Assembly: GCA_964544765.1 (NCBI GenBank)
Contig: CAZJDM010000206.1
Coordinates: forward strand, 1 to 7,060
DNA: 7,060 nucleotides
DNA from: CAZJDM01 sp964544765
GTDB taxonomy: Bacteria; Bdellovibrionota_B; Oligoflexia; CAYFLR01
Direction of reading: 5' to 3'
The notes beneath the pieces were generated by a model, which was not told where the DNA came from, made no database searches, and worked only from the letters and a program-made list of their open reading frames with translations. Numbering within the stretch: the stretch's first letter is position 1; every line of letters starts with the position of its first letter. Both the position numbers and the translations under genes were made by a program. Below, in pieces: positions 5,507-7,060 of the stretch.

Positions 5507-6235
5507 ATGTACGAATATTTTGACGCAGCCAAGCTAGATTGGCTTCCACTTGAATTAACATATGGCTCCAATATGCCGGTTGATCAAACTTTAGACCCCA
5601 GGCAAGTATATAAAGGTAGAGTTGTTAATGTTAAAGACCAGAGGGTACTTAAAATAGTTCACTTACAAAAACCACCTGTACTTAATGAGAAAGTTCAACT
5701 GGCCATTGAGCTAAATGACAAAGAGTATCTCCTTCTAAAACTACTTAGTGATACCCGATGGTATTGGGGGAATTCAGATATAGCAGATGAGAGTGGAAAT
5801 GGTGGCGGATATAAACTACCAAAAGATTTGTGGGTGCCTGGCCCAATGATAAAAGAGATCTGGGATGCACGCTTCCCTATGACAGAAAATGAAATAGGTA
5901 ATGCAATCTATAGAGGGGATGAATGGAGAGGCGTTTTAGACAGGTTGAGAAGGAAGACAGACAAAGTATTTAACCGAGAGGAAGCGAGATTAACAAAGAT
6001 AAGCAAAGGAAGGTTCGGAAGTAAAGACAAGTGGTTTAATTCAACTTTACAAGTGGCGCTCCTACCATTGCCAATAGTAAAAACATGCAAAGTTGCGACT
6101 CTCATCGAGAGACACATACCCGCGTTTATTAAAGAAAAGCTAGAGAAGCAGACAAAGCACGTTGCAGCATTATATAGGTTAGGGTTTGATATAGATATTG
6201 AAGATAGAGAAGAATCTGCTCCACTTCAAAATTAA
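5507..6235 (+). CDS. Unrecognised 242-aa basic protein, divergent to the ATPase
   Basis: The ATG at 5507 is preferred because GGAGG (5497-5501) lies 5 bases upstream and the promoter at 5421-5449 leaves a normal leader; an in-frame TTG at 5462 would sit about 6 bases from the transcript start and has no ribosome binding site. I do not recognise the family. The N-terminal third is mixed beta (VYKGRVVNV, QRVLKIVHLQ, VQLAIELNDKEYLLLKLLSD). A Gly-rich turn GNGGGY is at 97-102 and WVPGPMI at 109-115. A strongly basic, helical region (about 135-175, RGDEWRGVLDRLRRK onwards) suggests nucleic-acid contact. The C-terminus (IEDREESAPLQN) is acidic. No membrane segment or signal peptide. Its head-to-head arrangement with the ATPase suggests a shared job, but this is inference. 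Confidence 0.8.
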   Translation: MYEYFDAAKLDWLPLELTYGSNMPVDQTLDPRQVYKGRVVNVKDQRVLKIVHLQKPPVLNEKVQLAIELNDKEYLLLKLLSDTRWYWGNSDIADESGNGGGYKLPKDLWVPGPMIKEIWDARFPMTENEIGNAIYRGDEWRGVLDRLRRKTDKVFNREEARLTKISKGRFGSKDKWFNSTLQVALLPLPIVKTCKVATLIERHIPAFIKEKLEKQTKHVAALYRLGFDIDIEDREESAPLQN

Positions 6236-6247
6236 GGCAATTTATTC

Positions 6248-6268
6248 TTCTCCATCATTTTTGGAGAA
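6248..6268 (+). terminator. Hairpin after the 242-aa gene, weak candidate terminator
   Basis: TTCTCCA (6248-6254) and TGGAGAA (6262-6268) form a perfect 7-bp stem around TCATTTT, starting 12 bases after the stop codon. There is no T-tract on the plus-strand 3' side, so it is at best a weak intrinsic terminator or an RNA 3'-end stabiliser. Confidence 0.35.
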
Positions 6269-6336
6269 TCAGGTTCTATGATTAAACGATGTAGAAAGCA
6301 AAGGAGATTAAGAGGGAATGTTAAGCTACTAATAAC

Positions 6337-7002
6337 TCAGGCATATTTCTCTTGGTTCCCGATGCAAAGTGGAGAAGAAAAGTGGGCTCCAGTTCCGCTA
6401 TGCTCCACTTTGCCCACCTGTACACTGGATCTGTCCTCATACCTGCCACTTTTAGTTGATTCTTTAAATTCGTCACGTGATTTTTCGCATTCACTGGCAG
6501 GATCGCATTGGTATGCCTTATTTTCATGTTTATTTGATTTGTATTCCAAATCTTTATTCAGAATAAAATGTAAGGGTCGATTTCCTTCATTGTCAACATT
6601 TCCTATTACAACAGATTTAAAAAGTTCTTTATAGACGTTTTTTAAAGCCATTGGATCACTTTCCTGAATGATATCCTGTATTTTACCAGTATGTTTATGA
6701 AAATCTTTCCATGAAAATTTTTCACATTCCATATCTGTTCTTTTTTCTTTAATAAACTCTTTCCTTTCCCTGTAAACCTCTATTTCCTCATTCAATTTTT
6801 TAATTTCGCTCTTATATTCTTCTTTAAAAAGAGTTAAATCTTCAAAATTATCATCTTGAAGGAAAAAATCCAACCTTCTGTTTAACTTTTCTTTTTCTCT
6901 TTTCAGATTATTAATTTGCTCAGATAATCTTTCGATCTCACAACCAATTAACTGTGATTGGTCTTTAACATCTCTACCATATTGTTTTATGGCGTCTATC
7001 AT
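6337..7002 (-). pseudogene. C-terminal fragment of a large serine recombinase
   Basis: The 221-residue frame begins IDAIKQYGRDV and continues with long charged helices (about 18-48 and 60-92, SEQINNLKREKEKLNRRL and EIKKLNEEIEVYRERKE). This is the coiled-coil region found after the zinc ribbon in large serine recombinases. It is followed by ALKNVYKELFKSVVIGNVDNEGNRPLHFIL (119-148), which matches the usual end of that family. The catalytic resolvase domain, recombinase domain and zinc ribbon are all missing: an in-frame TAA lies one codon before the first ATG, and no ribosome binding site precedes it. It is therefore a 5'-truncated remnant. The last 65 residues, with scattered Cys, look unlike the family and coincide with more GC-rich DNA (about 6340-6475), so the 3' end may also be foreign. 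It points to past mobility of the island. Confidence 0.7.
6364..6413. repeat. 11-bp perfect inverted repeat within an alternating heptamer cluster
   Basis: GCAAAGTGGAG (6364-6374) and CTCCACTTTGC (6403-6413) are perfect inverted arms 28 bp apart. AAAGTGG recurs in the same orientation at 6379-6385 and inverted at 6446-6452, giving four copies arranged plus, plus, minus, minus. No T-tract follows on either strand, so this is not a standard terminator. It lies in the anomalous 3' part of the recombinase remnant and could be a recombination or protein-binding site. Confidence 0.55.
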
Positions 7003-7007
7003 ACGTT

Positions 7008-7057
7008 ATCAACAACCACGCTTAAAAAACGTGGTTTGATTTCCACCTACAAGGCGG
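7008..7057 (-). repeat. Tandem hairpins at the broken end of the recombinase remnant
   Basis: On the minus strand CCGCC-UUGUA-GGUGG (7057-7043, one G-U pair) is followed by AACCACG-UUUUUUAAG-CGUGGUU (7036-7014), a perfect 7-bp stem extended by AUCA/UGAU (7037-7040 with 7008-7011) over a 2-base bulge. The G-U pair becomes an A-C mismatch on the other strand, so the first hairpin is stronger in minus-strand RNA. Hairpins of this kind mark the ends of IS200/IS605-type elements and their guide-like RNAs. The rest of any element is outside the window. Confidence 0.35.
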
Positions 7058-7060
7058 TTC

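Noticed and set aside
5908..6117. Minus-strand ORF of 69 codons
   Set aside because: Antisense to the well-supported 242-aa gene, with no start signals.
6364..6413. Strong inverted repeat read as an intrinsic terminator
   Set aside because: Neither strand has a T-tract after the stem, and the loop is long (28 bases).
6321..6527. Minus-strand ORF of 68 codons overlapping the end of the recombinase remnant
   Set aside because: Alternative frame through the heptamer cluster; no ribosome binding site and no recognisable family.
6278..6634. Plus-strand ORF of 118 codons
   Set aside because: Antisense to the recombinase remnant. The remnant has family-like coiled coils, while this frame is low-quality and Ser/Leu/Phe-rich.
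1..7060. CRISPR array, rRNA or tRNA genes
   Set aside because: No regularly spaced direct repeats, no cloverleaf with a T-loop and no rRNA-like sequence were seen on reading both strands by eye.

Overview
The window is bacterial DNA that looks like part of an integrated mobile or accessory island. Genes are packed with ATGA overlaps and purine-rich ribosome binding sites, one intergenic region carries a near-consensus sigma-70 promoter, and no housekeeping gene is visible. The sequence does not let me name a genus. Composition is uneven: the left end is clearly more GC-rich than the recombinase remnant at the right end (one sample line each gives about 47% against about 27% GC), which suggests a mosaic origin.

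Left block (1-1206, minus strand): three genes in tandem, each overlapping the next by ATGA. The first is a 68-residue Cro/C1-type helix-turn-helix protein. The second (168 aa) is unrecognised. The third is also unrecognised and runs off the left edge of the window. An intergenic stretch (1207-1463) with a 6+6 bp inverted repeat lies upstream and probably holds the promoter and operator.

Central block (1464-5158, minus strand): reading along the transcript, this holds a stand-alone primase/helicase-like P-loop ATPase, a strong intrinsic terminator, a protein of unknown function with a long acidic linker, and (overlapping by ATGA) a tRNA-guanine-transglycosylase (TGT)-like protein. The last has the DSGxF motif, a candidate nucleophilic Asp and a C-x-C-x2-C...H zinc site. 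It is best compared with DpdA, the enzyme that inserts 7-deazaguanine bases into DNA. The usual dpd partners are not seen in this window. The ATPase gene and the acidic-linker/TGT pair are preceded by almost identical 15-bp palindromes (14/15 identical), each placed over the presumed -35 region, so the two transcription units are probably under one regulator.

Right block: a divergent intergenic region (5159-5506) drives the ATPase leftwards and, from a TTGACA-17-TATACA promoter, an unrecognised 242-aa basic protein rightwards (5507-6235). Both leaders can fold so as to mask their ribosome binding sites. Beyond this is the 5'-truncated C-terminal part of a large serine recombinase (6337-7002, minus), cut next to a pair of hairpins at the right edge that may belong to another mobile element.

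The most interesting hypothesis is a compact nucleic-acid base-exchange module: TGT-like enzyme, acidic partner and ATPase, perhaps with the divergent basic protein, carried on a mobile island with shared regulation. That is an inference. The TGT fold assignment is well supported by motifs, but its substrate (DNA or RNA) and its link to the neighbours are not.
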